64,000 nt of DNA. Origin: Hyphomicrobium_A sp963759735 (GTDB lineage Bacteria > Pseudomonadota > Alphaproteobacteria > Rhizobiales > Hyphomicrobiaceae). Below are positions 33,190 to 43,155 of the stretch, piece by piece (the stretch's first letter is position 1; each line of letters starts with the position of its first letter). The position numbers were made by a program, and so were the translations under genes. The DNA lies in NCBI GenBank assembly GCA_963759735.1, contig CAVXAF010000012.1, positions 380,454 through 444,453 on the forward strand, in the 5' to 3' direction. Under the pieces are notes generated by a model. That model did no database searches. It saw only the letters and a list, made by a program, of their open reading frames with translations, and had not been told where the DNA came from.

Positions 33190-36100
33190 ATGTTCGACGC
33201 CATCATTCGCGCCAGCCTGTCGCATCGCCTGTTCGTGCTCGTCGGCGCGCTCGCCCTCTCCCTCTACGGGCTCATGACGTTGCGCCAGCTTCCCGTCGAC
33301 GTTTTCCCCGATCTCAATCGGCCCACCGTCACTTTGATGGCCGAGGTGGAGGGTCTCGCGCCTGAAGAAGTGGAGCTGCTCGTCACCTACCCGATCGAGA
33401 CGGCGATGAACGGCATGCCAGGCGTCAGCCGCGTCCGTTCGGTATCGGGCGTCGGCCTGTCGATCGTCTACGTGGAATTCGATTGGTCGATCGACATCTA
33501 CCGCGCGCGCCAGCAGGTCGCCGAGCGCCTGCAGCTGGTGCGCGAGCAGCTGCCGCGCAGCGTCACCGCACAAATGGGCCCGATCTCGTCGGTGATGGGT
33601 GAGATCATGCTCATCGCTATGTCGAGCACGACGCTCGATCCTATGGCGCTGCGCGAGCTGGCGGATTTCACCGTGCGTCCGCAGCTGTTGACGGTTCCAG
33701 GCGTAGCGCAGGTCATTCCCATCGGCGGCGAGGTCCGCCAGTACCGCATCGTTCCCGACCCACGCCGCATGGCCAGCCTCGATCTGAGCTTTGAGGCCAT
33801 CGAGCGCGCCATAAAGCAGTTCGGTGCCAACACCGGAGGCGGCTTCGTCGATTTGAAGGCGCGCGAGGTTCTGATCCGCAACATCGGCCGCACCACGCGC
33901 ATCGATGATCTGCGCAATCTCGTCGTCGCCTATCGCGACGGCCATGTCGTCTCCCTACACCAGGTAGCCGATGTGGATTTCGCGCCGCGTAGCAAGCGCG
34001 GCGATGCCGGCTTCAACGGCAAGCCGGGCGTCATCCTGGCGGTGCAGAAGCAGCCCGATGCCGACACCGTGAGTATCACCCGGCGGATCGAGGCGATGCT
34101 CCCAGCGTTGCAGCGCGTGATGCCGGAGGGCGTACGCACCAGCGACATCCAGTTCCGCCAGGCCGGCTTCATCGAAGCCTCCATCGACAATCTGTTGCGC
34201 GTCCTCGTCGAAGCGCTGATCTGCGTAGCGATCGTCTTGTTCCTGTTCCTGCTCAACTGGCAGACCACCTTCATTTCGCTGGTAGCGATACCGCTCTCCG
34301 TGTTGACGACCCTCGTCGTCTTTCAGGTGTTCGGGATGTCGATCAACACCATGACGCTGGGCGGGCTCGCCATCGCCATCGGCGCCCTGGTGGACGACGC
34401 CGTGGTGGACGTCGAGAACATCTATCGGCGTCTCGGACAGCACCGCGCCGCCGGCGAACGCGACAAGCGCGGCAACCTCGAGGTCATCGCCTCCGCGGCC
34501 ATGGAGGTCCGCTCCGGCATCGTTTACGCCACCATCGTTATCGTGCTGGTGTTTCTGCCGGTGTTCGCACTATCGGGCATCGAAGGGCGCCTGTTCACCC
34601 CACTTGGCATCGCCTTCATCGTCTCGATACTTGCCAGCCTCGTTGTGTCGCTCACCGTGACGCCGGTGCTCAGCTATTGGTTGCTGCCGCGCATGCGGAA
34701 GCTCTCCGAGCACGACACGGGACTGGTGCGCGTGCTCAAGCGCTGGCAGCAGGCCGGGCTTGAATGGTGCTTTTCTCGCCCGGTGCTCGTTCTCGGCCTC
34801 CCCGCCGTCGCGGTCGTGGCTGCGACCATCGGCGCCGTGGCGTTGCCCCGCGCGTTTCTTCCCCCGTTCAACGAGGGCACCGTGCTGGTCGGTGTCGTTC
34901 TGCAGCCTGGTATCAGCCTCGCTGAATCGACCCGCATCGGCCGCATCGCCGAAGAGATCGTCGCCCAGGTGCCGGAGGTGAAATCGGTCGGTCGCCGCAC
35001 CGGCCGCGCCGAACTCGACGAGCACGCCGAAGGTGTGCACAACAGCGAACTCGATGTCGACCTCGCACAATCCTCGCGCAGCCGCGAAGCAGTCCTCGCC
35101 GACATCCGCGGGCGCTTGTCGGCGCTGCCGGCCAGCATCACCGTCGGCCAGCCCATCGCCCACCGCCTCGATCACATGCTCTCGGGCGTGAGGGCACAAC
35201 TGGCGCTAAAGATTTACGGCGATGACTACGACACCCTGCGCGGGCTCGCTGCCACCTTCGAGGAGCGCCTGCGCAAGATAACCGGCATCGTCGATCTGCA
35301 GACCGAAAAGCAGGTGCGCATTCCGCAGCTGCAGGTGCGCGTCGACTACGCCAAGGCCGCCCTCTACGGGCTCAACCCCAATCAAGTCACAACGGCGCTC
35401 GAGACGCTCTCCAACGGACAGGTCGTGTCGCAGATCGCCGATGGCTCCAAGCGGTTCGACGTCGTCGTCCGCCTCAGCGATGCCGACCGCAGCACGCGCG
35501 CGCTCGGCGACATGCTCATCGAAAGTCCCGCCGGGCGCATCCCGCTCGGCTCCATCGCCGACATCATTGAAACCGACGGGCCAAATCAGATTCAGCGCGA
35601 GAATGGGCGGCGGCGCATCGCGGTATTCGCCAACACCGACGGCTCGGACATGGCTCGTATCGTCGCCGGCGTCCGCTCGGCCATCGCCACGACGGCTTTG
35701 CCGCCAGGATATTTTGCCGTCCTCGAAGGACAGTTCCAAGCGCAGGAGGAAGCCTCGCGGCTGATTGGCCTGCTCTCGGCGGTATCGCTACTGCTCATAT
35801 TCGTCGTGTTGTACACGCGCTACCGCTCCGCTGTGCTGGCGCTGATCATCATGGGCAACGTGCCCTTGGCGCTGATCGGCAGCGTCGCTGCTTTATGGAT
35901 CGCCGGCCAGCCGTTCTCGGTCGCCAGCGCCATCGGCTTTATCACGCTGGCCGGCATTGCCACGCGCAACGGCATCCTGAAGATCAGCCACTACATCAAC
36001 TTGGCGCTGTTCGAGGGAGAGAGCTTTGGACGGCCGCTGGTCGTGCGCGGCACGCTGGAGCGGCTGCGACCGGTGCTGATGACGGCGCTGGCCGCCGGGA

Positions 36101-36306
36101 TCGCGCTGGTGCCGCTACTCGTAGGTGCCGATGAACCAGGCAAGGAGATATTGCATCCGGTCGCAGTGACGATCTTCGGTGGGCTCATCTCGGCGACGCT
36201 GCTCGATGCATTTCTGACGCCGACCCTGTTCCTTCTGTTCGGTCGCCGGCCGCTGCAACGGCTGGCGGCGCAGGACGAAGGGGCTGCCATGCGCAAGGCG
36301 TTCTGA
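33190..36306 (+). CDS. Heavy-metal efflux RND pump (HME family, CzcA/CusA-like)
   Basis: Proton-driven inner-membrane transporter of 1038 residues from the ATG at 33190 (MFDAIIRASLSHRLFVLVGAL). It has twelve predicted membrane spans and two large periplasmic loops. Family motifs include PVDVFPDLNRPTVTLMAEVEGLAPEEVE and YPIETAMNGMPGV. The TM4 metal/proton signature is GLAIAIGALVDDAVVDVENI, i.e. acidic pairs as in an HME subgroup rather than DFG..DGA of CzcA or VDAAIVMIEN of CusA. The substrate metal therefore cannot be assigned. The gene is intact and follows its adaptor by 7 bp. It converges on the aminotransferase 9 bp away. Confidence 0.93.
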   Translation: MFDAIIRASLSHRLFVLVGALALSLYGLMTLRQLPVDVFPDLNRPTVTLMAEVEGLAPEEVELLVTYPIETAMNGMPGVSRVRSVSGVGLSIVYVEFDWSIDIYRARQQVAERLQLVREQLPRSVTAQMGPISSVMGEIMLIAMSSTTLDPMALRELADFTVRPQLLTVPGVAQVIPIGGEVRQYRIVPDPRRMASLDLSFEAIERAIKQFGANTGGGFVDLKAREVLIRNIGRTTRIDDLRNLVVAYRDGHVVSLHQVADVDFAPRSKRGDAGFNGKPGVILAVQKQPDADTVSITRRIEAMLPALQRVMPEGVRTSDIQFRQAGFIEASIDNLLRVLVEALICVAIVLFLFLLNWQTTFISLVAIPLSVLTTLVVFQVFGMSINTMTLGGLAIAIGALVDDAVVDVENIYRRLGQHRAAGERDKRGNLEVIASAAMEVRSGIVYATIVIVLVFLPVFALSGIEGRLFTPLGIAFIVSILASLVVSLTVTPVLSYWLLPRMRKLSEHDTGLVRVLKRWQQAGLEWCFSRPVLVLGLPAVAVVAATIGAVALPRAFLPPFNEGTVLVGVVLQPGISLAESTRIGRIAEEIVAQVPEVKSVGRRTGRAELDEHAEGVHNSELDVDLAQSSRSREAVLADIRGRLSALPASITVGQPIAHRLDHMLSGVRAQLALKIYGDDYDTLRGLAATFEERLRKITGIVDLQTEKQVRIPQLQVRVDYAKAALYGLNPNQVTTALETLSNGQVVSQIADGSKRFDVVVRLSDADRSTRALGDMLIESPAGRIPLGSIADIIETDGPNQIQRENGRRRIAVFANTDGSDMARIVAGVRSAIATTALPPGYFAVLEGQFQAQEEASRLIGLLSAVSLLLIFVVLYTRYRSAVLALIIMGNVPLALIGSVAALWIAGQPFSVASAIGFITLAGIATRNGILKISHYINLALFEGESFGRPLVVRGTLERLRPVLMTALAAGIALVPLLVGADEPGKEILHPVAVTIFGGLISATLLDAFLTPTLFLLFGRRPLQRLAAQDEGAAMRKAF

Positions 36307-36315
36307 AACGCGGGC

Positions 36316-37665
36316 CTAGTCGGTCACGGAACACAGCACGCCGGCCAACACGTCGATCAGTTCATCGATCTGCGGCTCCGTGATGATGAGCGGCGGCGCC
36401 AACGCGATCACGTCGCCCGTCGCGCGCACCAGAATGCCGCGCTGGAATGCCTCCAGGAAGCGCGCATGCGCCCGCTGTCCCGGCTCTCCCTCGAGCGGCG
36501 CGAACTCGATGGCGGCGATGAGACCGATGTTACGGATGTCGATGACGTGCGGCAGACCCGCCAGCCGATGCACCCGCTCTTCCCAGTAGGGAGAAAGGGA
36601 GGCGGCGCGCGTCATAAGCCCCTCTTTCTGCAACGTTTCCAACGTCGCGATGGCGGCGGCAGAGGCGAGCGGATGCCCCGAATACGTGTACCCGTGCGAC
36701 AGCTCGATTGCGGCTTCCGGCCCGTGCATGAACCCGGCATGCACCTTGGTATGCACGAACACTGCACCCATCGGCACCGCCCCATTGGTAATACCCTTGG
36801 CGGTGGTGATGAGGTCGGGGACAACGCCGAAGACTTCGGACGCGAACGGCGCGCCAAGACGCCCGAAGGCCGTGATGACCTCATCGAAGATGAGCAGTAT
36901 GTCGTGGCGCGCGCAGATTGCTGACAGGCGCTCGAGATATCCCCGCGGGGGAACGAACACGCCGGCGGAGCAGGCCACTGGCTCGACGATGACGGCCGCG
37001 ATGGTCGACGCGTCGTGCAGCGCGACGAGGCGTTCCAGATCGTCAGCCAGTTCGGCGCCATGCTCCGGCTGGCCGCGGCTGTAGGCATTGCGCGCCAGGT
37101 CGTGCGTGTGGCGCATGTGATCGATGCCGCCGAGCAGCGGACCGAACATCTTGCGGTTGGCGCTGATGCCGCCGACCGACGTTCCGCCGACATTGCTGCC
37201 GTGATACCCGCGCTCGCGCCCGATCAGCCGGGTCTTCGAGCCGTTGCCGTTGGCGCGATGATAGGCGAGCGCAATCTTGAGCGCGGTGTCCACCGCCTCC
37301 GACCCCGAGTTGGTGAAGAACACGTGATCGAAGCCGGGCGGCGCGATATTGACCAGCTTGGAGGCGGCCTCGAACGCCTTCGTGTGACCCATCTGGAAGG
37401 TGCCGGCGAAATCGAGCTCGCCGGCCTGACGGCGGATGGCCTCGACGATATGGGGCCGGCAGTGGCCGGCGTTGACGCACCACAAGCCAGAGGTTCCATC
37501 GAGCACCCGGCGCCCGTCGTCCGTCACGTAATGCATGCCCTCGGCGCGTTCAAACAGGCGTGGCGATCGCTTGAAGCTGCGGTTGGCCGTGAAGGGCATC
37601 CAGAAGGCGTCGAGGTCGTTGGGTCGGGTCGCCGAGGCAGCCGGCTCCGGCTTTGCGTCAGTCAT
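36316..37665 (-). CDS. Omega-amino acid:pyruvate aminotransferase (class III)
   Basis: PLP enzyme that moves an amino group from beta-alanine or other omega-amino acids to pyruvate (EC 2.6.1.18 group). The ATG at 37665 gives 449 residues: LDAFWMPFTANRSFKRSPRLFERAEGMHY, SGLWCVNAGHCRP, FFTNSGSEAVDTALKIA, then IFDEVITAFGRLG and the PLP lysine K290 in TTAKGITNGAVPMG. These are hallmarks of the beta-alanine-pyruvate branch. Longer in-frame starts are rejected because they overlap the divergent gene. Substrate in vivo is not determined by sequence. Confidence 0.92.
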   Translation of the reverse strand: MTDAKPEPAASATRPNDLDAFWMPFTANRSFKRSPRLFERAEGMHYVTDDGRRVLDGTSGLWCVNAGHCRPHIVEAIRRQAGELDFAGTFQMGHTKAFEAASKLVNIAPPGFDHVFFTNSGSEAVDTALKIALAYHRANGNGSKTRLIGRERGYHGSNVGGTSVGGISANRKMFGPLLGGIDHMRHTHDLARNAYSRGQPEHGAELADDLERLVALHDASTIAAVIVEPVACSAGVFVPPRGYLERLSAICARHDILLIFDEVITAFGRLGAPFASEVFGVVPDLITTAKGITNGAVPMGAVFVHTKVHAGFMHGPEAAIELSHGYTYSGHPLASAAAIATLETLQKEGLMTRAASLSPYWEERVHRLAGLPHVIDIRNIGLIAAIEFAPLEGEPGQRAHARFLEAFQRGILVRATGDVIALAPPLIITEPQIDELIDVLAGVLCSVTD

Positions 37666-37761
37666 GGCGGGGTCTACTCCGTGGACCGCCCACCTGCCGC
37701 CGCTTTTTAACCATATGCGGCTTGGTAGCGGGTGGTGCTGTCTAACTGGCAATGGCGTAAA

Positions 37762-38460
37762 ATGACAGTCGTAGTCGCGTTCGTAAGCCGCAAGGGCGGG
37801 GTCGGGAAATCGACCCTGGCGCGTGCTCTTGCCACGGTCGCCGCGCGTCGCGGCCTGACCACAACCCTCGCAGATCTCGATGCCGGCCAGCGCACATCGG
37901 CGCGCTGGCAGCGTCTGCGGGAACAACACCAGATATTTCCGCCGCTGACGGTCGAGGCCTACGGCAACGTCGATTCTGCCATCGCCAGCCACCCTGGCGA
38001 CGACCTACTGATCGTCGATGGTCCGGGCAACGCCAACGAGCTGACGCTGGAGATTGCCAGCGTCGCCCATTTCGTAGTGCAACCGTCCGGCGCGTGCTTC
38101 GATGACCTGCAGCCGGCGGTCGAATTGTTCTACGAGCTGAAGTCCAGCGGTATCCCCAAATCGCGCATGGCGATCGCCCTGTCGCGCATCCTGGATGGCG
38201 ATGAGGAAGATGCCGCTCGCGCCTATATCGAGGTGACCGACTTCGCGCTGCTGCCCGGCGCCATCTCCGAGCGGGCCAACTATCGCCAGGCACACAATCG
38301 GGGCATGGCGTTCATCGAGAGCCCTGGCGAGGATCTCAACGCTCCGGCGGGTGCGCTGCTCGGCGCCCTCCTCACGAAGATCGTCCGCAAGCATCGCATG
38401 CTGCGGCAACGTCCTGCAGATGGAGCACGCGTGGCGCTGCTCTCGTCAAGTTCCGCCTGA
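37762..38460 (+). CDS. ParA/MinD-type ATPase, orphan
   Basis: The ATG at 37762 gives 232 residues. It starts MTVVVAFVSRKGGVGKST with the deviant Walker A motif KGGVGKST at 11-18, and has LADLDAGQ (switch I) and DLLIVDGPGNANE (switch II/Walker B region). This resembles short plasmid-type or chromosomal ParA proteins used to position cargo or segregate DNA. No ParB or centromere-like repeats are nearby, so its cargo is unknown. It is divergent from the aminotransferase (96 bp gap). Confidence 0.85.
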   Translation: MTVVVAFVSRKGGVGKSTLARALATVAARRGLTTTLADLDAGQRTSARWQRLREQHQIFPPLTVEAYGNVDSAIASHPGDDLLIVDGPGNANELTLEIASVAHFVVQPSGACFDDLQPAVELFYELKSSGIPKSRMAIALSRILDGDEEDAARAYIEVTDFALLPGAISERANYRQAHNRGMAFIESPGEDLNAPAGALLGALLTKIVRKHRMLRQRPADGARVALLSSSSA

Positions 38461-38536
38461 TCCAGTCTCGCCCTTACCAGCCCTGGTCGCCGCTACGAGG
38501 CGGCGCCGGCGTGCATGCCCTTGAAGGCATCCGGCC

Positions 38537-38574
38537 AAAAAAAGCCCGCCTCCACCCTGGGGGAGTGGAGGCGG
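38537..38574 (-). terminator. Rho-independent terminator of the TonB receptor gene
   Basis: A perfect 10 bp stem (38546-38555 with 38565-38574, arm CCGCCTCCAC) is followed on the minus strand by a run of seven U (38543-38537). It lies 40 bases after the receptor stop, between two convergent genes. It is oriented for the receptor. Confidence 0.88.
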
Positions 38575-38613
38575 TAACCGCGTACCTAAGCACTCGGTGA
38601 GTAGGTCGTAGGC

Positions 38614-41343
38614 TCAGAACTTGTACGAAAAACCCGTCCAGATGGTGCGGCCGAGGCCGGGCTTCATGCCGTCCTCGCGGTCGGCGATGTAGAACTCGTC
38701 GAGCAGGTTGTCGCCGGACACGAACACGCTGGCGCCGGTGTTGCCGAGGTCGAGGTTGAAGCGCGCTGACAGGAGCCACACGCTCGGGACCCCACCGGTC
38801 TCGCCGGCTTCTTCGACTTCGCAATCGTACACGCCAGCTACTGCTGTGTCGTCGCACTCCACGTCGCCGCCCATCCCGGAGGCCGTGTTGGCGGCATCGG
38901 TGAAGAAGGCTCCGCGGTAGGTCCAGGTGGTGCTTGCACTCCAGCGCCAGCCGGTGGTGCCCTCGACGCCGACGGTCAGGGCCGCTAGGTGCCACGGCAC
39001 TTCCGGAACCCGATTGCCACTGAAGTCTTCACCGTCGAGGATGGCCTTGTCCAGGACGCTGCGAGCGTAGGTATAGTTGCCCTCGGTGAAGAAGTTCAGC
39101 GGACCGCCGGTGTAGGGCTGCGAGTTGAGGCGTCCGTACAGCTCGACGCCGCTGATCGTCACCTCTTGAGCTTCACCGAACTCCCGGTCGGCAAGGCCGG
39201 AGAAGGATTTGCCGAACTGGAAGTTCTCGAAGAGCTGGTAGAAGCCGGCGACTTCGAAGTCGAGGCCCTTAAAGGCCGAGGAGCGCATGCCGAGACTGAA
39301 GTTGTCACCGATCTCGTCGTCAACCGGGAAGTCTTCATTGCGCAGCACCTTGGTGGTGATGCCACGGTGGTAGCCGCCGTAAAGGGTTGTGTATTTCAGG
39401 CCGGTGTAGGCGAAGGCGACGCCCGGCAGCGCATTGAAGCTCGAGGTGCTGTCGCGTGGATTGGGGTCAAAGTCGAGTTCCTCGATCTCGAGGCACTCTG
39501 AACCCGCAGCAAACGGCGGCGACGGGCAATCCTCTTCGCCGGCCTCACCTTCTTCATCAGCGACGACGCGGTTGCGGCGTTTGACGTCCATCCACTCGAA
39601 GCGGACGCCCGGCAGCACGTTAAAATCCTTGGCCACGTGAACGTTGGTCTGCAGGAAGGCAGAGACGGTATTGGCCTGAAGAGAGCGATCGAAGAACGTC
39701 ACCACGCCCTTGTTGCCGTCCTCCATGACCTGGTCGTTGAGACCGATCACGTTGCGGTTGGCCATGTCCTGGTATTCGTAGCGGACGCCGGCCTGAATAT
39801 CCTGCTTGAAGCCGAGCAGGTTCTGGTTGGCCCACTCGCCGCGCACTTCGCCGCCGAGATGACGGAACGTGCGCAGGCGGCCGAACATGCTGTCGATCCC
39901 GAGCACAATCTCTCCCTCGCCGGTGACGGGGTCGATGTCGACTTCCGGGGGAATGCCGCCAGGCGTGCCATCCGGCTCCGATTCATAGGAGAACAGCTGG
40001 TAGCGGTCGCGGCGGTGATAGCCCGCGTACACGCGGCTGGTGATGGTCGTGTCCTCGTCGAGATAGGCGTTGTGCACGATCTGACCGCGCCACACCTCGC
40101 CGGTGTAGGTGTTGAGGCCGGCAGCGGGAGCAAAGCAGGTCTGGCAGTGCTTCAACTGTTGGAATTGTTGCTCAGCGAGGCCAGCGTAGTTGTCGTTGAA
40201 GATGTCCTCGGCGATGTCCTCGGCATCGTCCTGGGTAGCGGCGTTCACCCCTTCGATCTCGAACCCACCCAGGAAGTTCTGCTCGGCATAGTTGTCTTGC
40301 TGGCGGGCATGAATGGCCGAGACGACGAGATCGGAAGTCGAGCCCTTGAAGCCGAGGGCGCCGTAGAAGTCGTTGACGCGCAGGCGCTCGGTATCCCAGG
40401 TGCCGGCCACATCGGCACCGGTGTACGAGGCGACGAGCCCGACGTTGTCGACCGACTGGCGGGTGTGCACATGCCAGCGCGCCGACACCTCGGTGTCCGT
40501 GTCGCCCGAAACCGGATTCGCGAAATCCTCGTCGATAATGTTGTTACCAGCATCGAGTTCGACTTCTTCGAGCGGCGCATACGTGCCCGACTTGCTCTTG
40601 GTGAAGCCGATGGCCGAGCTGATCACCGTCTCGTTAGGGCCGAACGGCGACAGGTTGCGCGAGTTGATGACGCCGAAGTTATTGTTGGGTCCATGCGTGA
40701 TGATCGTGCCGCGGATCACTTCGACGCTTTCCATGCGCTCGATCGGCGCCCAGTAGTGCACCGACGGGTCGAGCCACAGCGCCAGATTGACGGTGTGGCC
40801 GTCCTCCATGACCAGCATTTTGCGCGAGCGCCGGGGGGGCGAGCCGCGCACGCCGATGCCGCCGTGGTGGGCGTTGCCGTCGTCGTTGATGACGGCGACG
40901 CCGGGCACGCGCGTCAGCGCCTCGTTGACGTTGCGCGGATTGCGCTCGGCAATGTCCTGGGCCGTGATGTTCGTCGCCGCGCTGGAGAAGCCCTGCAGGT
41001 TGGTCGGGATGAGCTGGGTCGGATTGACCGGCGTCGTCGCGCTCTCATAGGCGCGTTCCGCGGCGCCCGTGCTGGCGGGCGAGCCGTAGGCTGAGTTCGG
41101 ATTGATACTTTCCGGGTCTACGGCGACGGCGGCCGGTGCCTGCGGCGGCGGAGAAACCTGCTGCTTCTTGGCAGCGGACTTTTTCTTCTTGGCCGGAGCG
41201 GGTGTTGCCTGCTTCTGGATGACGTCGACTGGCGGGAGCTGATCGGACGGCGCCGGCGTCGGCGGCTCCTGGGCCATCACGGAACTAGACAAGATGGCAA
41301 ACATGGCCGCTGCGGACGCAGCAGTGACGCGAACTGGACGCAT
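38614..41343 (-). CDS. TonB-dependent outer membrane receptor, FecA-like
   Basis: A 909-residue outer-membrane transporter for an iron chelate or similar ligand. The signal peptide is MRPVRVTAASAAAMFAILSSSVMAQ. An unusual Pro/Lys/Ala-rich linker (APAKKKKSAAKKQQ) follows. The plug domain (about 130-260) has NVNEALTRVPGVAVINDDGN and GIGVRGSPPRRSRKMLVMEDG, close to FecA-type receptors. The barrel ends in the required aromatic (TIWTGFSYKF). It lacks a clear N-terminal FecR-interacting signalling domain and there is no fecIR pair. A sensor kinase/regulator pair lies just upstream. Confidence 0.88.
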   Translation of the reverse strand: MRPVRVTAASAAAMFAILSSSVMAQEPPTPAPSDQLPPVDVIQKQATPAPAKKKKSAAKKQQVSPPPQAPAAVAVDPESINPNSAYGSPASTGAAERAYESATTPVNPTQLIPTNLQGFSSAATNITAQDIAERNPRNVNEALTRVPGVAVINDDGNAHHGGIGVRGSPPRRSRKMLVMEDGHTVNLALWLDPSVHYWAPIERMESVEVIRGTIITHGPNNNFGVINSRNLSPFGPNETVISSAIGFTKSKSGTYAPLEEVELDAGNNIIDEDFANPVSGDTDTEVSARWHVHTRQSVDNVGLVASYTGADVAGTWDTERLRVNDFYGALGFKGSTSDLVVSAIHARQQDNYAEQNFLGGFEIEGVNAATQDDAEDIAEDIFNDNYAGLAEQQFQQLKHCQTCFAPAAGLNTYTGEVWRGQIVHNAYLDEDTTITSRVYAGYHRRDRYQLFSYESEPDGTPGGIPPEVDIDPVTGEGEIVLGIDSMFGRLRTFRHLGGEVRGEWANQNLLGFKQDIQAGVRYEYQDMANRNVIGLNDQVMEDGNKGVVTFFDRSLQANTVSAFLQTNVHVAKDFNVLPGVRFEWMDVKRRNRVVADEEGEAGEEDCPSPPFAAGSECLEIEELDFDPNPRDSTSSFNALPGVAFAYTGLKYTTLYGGYHRGITTKVLRNEDFPVDDEIGDNFSLGMRSSAFKGLDFEVAGFYQLFENFQFGKSFSGLADREFGEAQEVTISGVELYGRLNSQPYTGGPLNFFTEGNYTYARSVLDKAILDGEDFSGNRVPEVPWHLAALTVGVEGTTGWRWSASTTWTYRGAFFTDAANTASGMGGDVECDDTAVAGVYDCEVEEAGETGGVPSVWLLSARFNLDLGNTGASVFVSGDNLLDEFYIADREDGMKPGLGRTIWTGFSYKF

Positions 41344-41658
41344 TACTTTTTACTCCCCCGAACCGCCGACACACACGCGTCGACGGCTTACTCTCGCTAC
41401 GCGGGGGCAAAAAACGCTGGCTCGATTCCCAACTCGTCGAGCCTTGCGCCCCCCTGCAATTCCTAGCGGCAAGAGAGCGCATCTGAAATTTCACAGATTG
41501 AAAAAGCGACTTCCAAACTTGGGCGCGGCTGGTTGGTACTAAACTGTTGCTGTGTGGCGTTGAAATCACAGTGCGGCCCTCGATCCACCTCCGCCAAGAG
41601 AGTGGCGCGCCCTCTGTTTGACGCCGCACGCGCAGCGGAGTTCGGGAATGGCGCGGAG
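41344..41658. other. Spacer upstream of the TonB receptor
   Basis: This 315 bp stretch lies between the kinase stop (41659) and the receptor start. It should contain the receptor promoter. I looked for a Fur box-like 19 bp palindrome and saw none, and no convincing promoter boxes. Confidence 0.5.
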
Positions 41659-43029
41659 CTAGGTCGGCGCGGGGGCGACGACGGGAATCCACGCGTCGAG
41701 GGCAACGCCGCCGCCGGGGCGGCTGGTCAGACGCATCTCGCCGCCCGTCGCCCACACGCGTTCACTCATGCCGGTAATTCCGTAACTCGGCTTCACGCTT
41801 TCGGGCAGCCCGCGGCCGTTGTCGGCGACGGTCACGTGGATCACCGACTGTGATTTTTCGCGGATTGCCGGCGGCCCCTCATCGGGAAGCGCGCGCGCGA
41901 TGGCAATGTCCACGAGGGTCGCATCGGCGTGCCGGAACGCATTGGTGAGCCCCTCCTGCACCAAACGGTAGATGGTCAAGTTGCTCGTCTCATCGCATGG
42001 GGGCAGATCGTCATCCATGGCGAGGTTGATCTGAACCTGTGCGTGGCTCTCGCGCAGTAGCGCAACGAGCGAGGTCAGCTTGGCCTTGAGGCCGTACTCC
42101 TCCAGCCCCATGGGTCGCAGCTTCTGCAGCACGCCGCGGTTCATGCGCTGGATTGTCTCCATGCGCTCCACCATCGTGTCGCACGTCTGCAGCAACTTCA
42201 CGCGGTCGTTGCCGCCGCGCTGCAGCTCTGCGCGATGAGCACTGATCGCTGCGCGAATGGCGAACAGGTAGGGACCCAACTCATCGTGCAGCTCGCGGGC
42301 GAGATCCTTACGTTCCTCGTCCTGCACCCGAATGATGCGTTGGGCGAGCCGGCGGTTCTCCGAGATGGTGACCTCCAGCGTCGCCGCCAGCTGGTTGAGC
42401 TTGCGGCAGATGTCGGCGATCTCCGGCGGCCCGCTCTCGGGGACAACCACGTCGTAGCGGCCGGCCTCAAGCACCATCAGCGCGTTGCCGATGTTCTTGA
42501 TGGGCTTCAAGAGGTGGGCGATCAAAATGCTGATGAGGAACGCGGCGGCAATCGCGATGCCGCCGCCGCCGATGGTGAAGCTGACGATTGAGTCCCATAT
42601 CTCTGCGGCTTCGTCAGAGAACCGAGGCGCGATCACGAGCGTCCCAAAGTGGTCCCCGTTGACGACAATCGGTACCTTCTCGCCGGGGAATGGACGCGCC
42701 AGCCGCGACAGCCACGCCGGTGCATCGCCGGTCGCGGGCTCCTCGGGAATGACGTGCAGGGCAGCACTCGGATCGTCGATGCGGTAGATGTGGACGTGCC
42801 GCAGCTCCTGCAGTCCGCCGAGCAGCACCTTCAGACGGGCCTCCGGGTCGGGCGTGCCCTGAATGCTTGCGATCGTCGTCTCAACGAACTCTTTGGCCAG
42901 CCGCATGATGCTGTCGTTCTCGGCGCGGATACGCGGCCCGGCGCTGATGATCATTGCCGCGACCAGCACCAGCAAGCCGAGTGCCGAGACCGCGACGATC
43001 AGGGCGTTGAGGCGGAACCTGATGGACAT
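41659..43029 (-). CDS. Sensor histidine kinase, UhpB/NarX type
   Basis: Membrane sensor of 456 residues starting MSIRFRLNALIVAVSALGLLVLVAAM. It has one membrane span near 10-30, a periplasmic region (about 31-150), a second span (IVSFTIGGGGIAIAAAFLISILIAHLL) and a HAMP domain. The HisKA_3 dimerisation helix EERKDLARELHDELGPYLFAIR has phospho-acceptor H248. The ATPase part has EGLTNAFRHADA (N box) and VADNGRGLP. It is divergent from a NarL-type regulator, its likely partner. Confidence 0.93.
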   Translation of the reverse strand: MSIRFRLNALIVAVSALGLLVLVAAMIISAGPRIRAENDSIMRLAKEFVETTIASIQGTPDPEARLKVLLGGLQELRHVHIYRIDDPSAALHVIPEEPATGDAPAWLSRLARPFPGEKVPIVVNGDHFGTLVIAPRFSDEAAEIWDSIVSFTIGGGGIAIAAAFLISILIAHLLKPIKNIGNALMVLEAGRYDVVVPESGPPEIADICRKLNQLAATLEVTISENRRLAQRIIRVQDEERKDLARELHDELGPYLFAIRAAISAHRAELQRGGNDRVKLLQTCDTMVERMETIQRMNRGVLQKLRPMGLEEYGLKAKLTSLVALLRESHAQVQINLAMDDDLPPCDETSNLTIYRLVQEGLTNAFRHADATLVDIAIARALPDEGPPAIREKSQSVIHVTVADNGRGLPESVKPSYGITGMSERVWATGGEMRLTSRPGGGVALDAWIPVVAPAPT

Positions 43030-43155
43030 ACTGCTTTGCTCTCCGACGGCTGGCGATCGTGCCGCGGGCGGCCAAGCCGTTTTCCCGCGATTTGACGACA
43101 GAACTTCCCGAGTTTATCTGTTACGTTATATCAGTGTTGTTCCTAAGCCGTAGCG

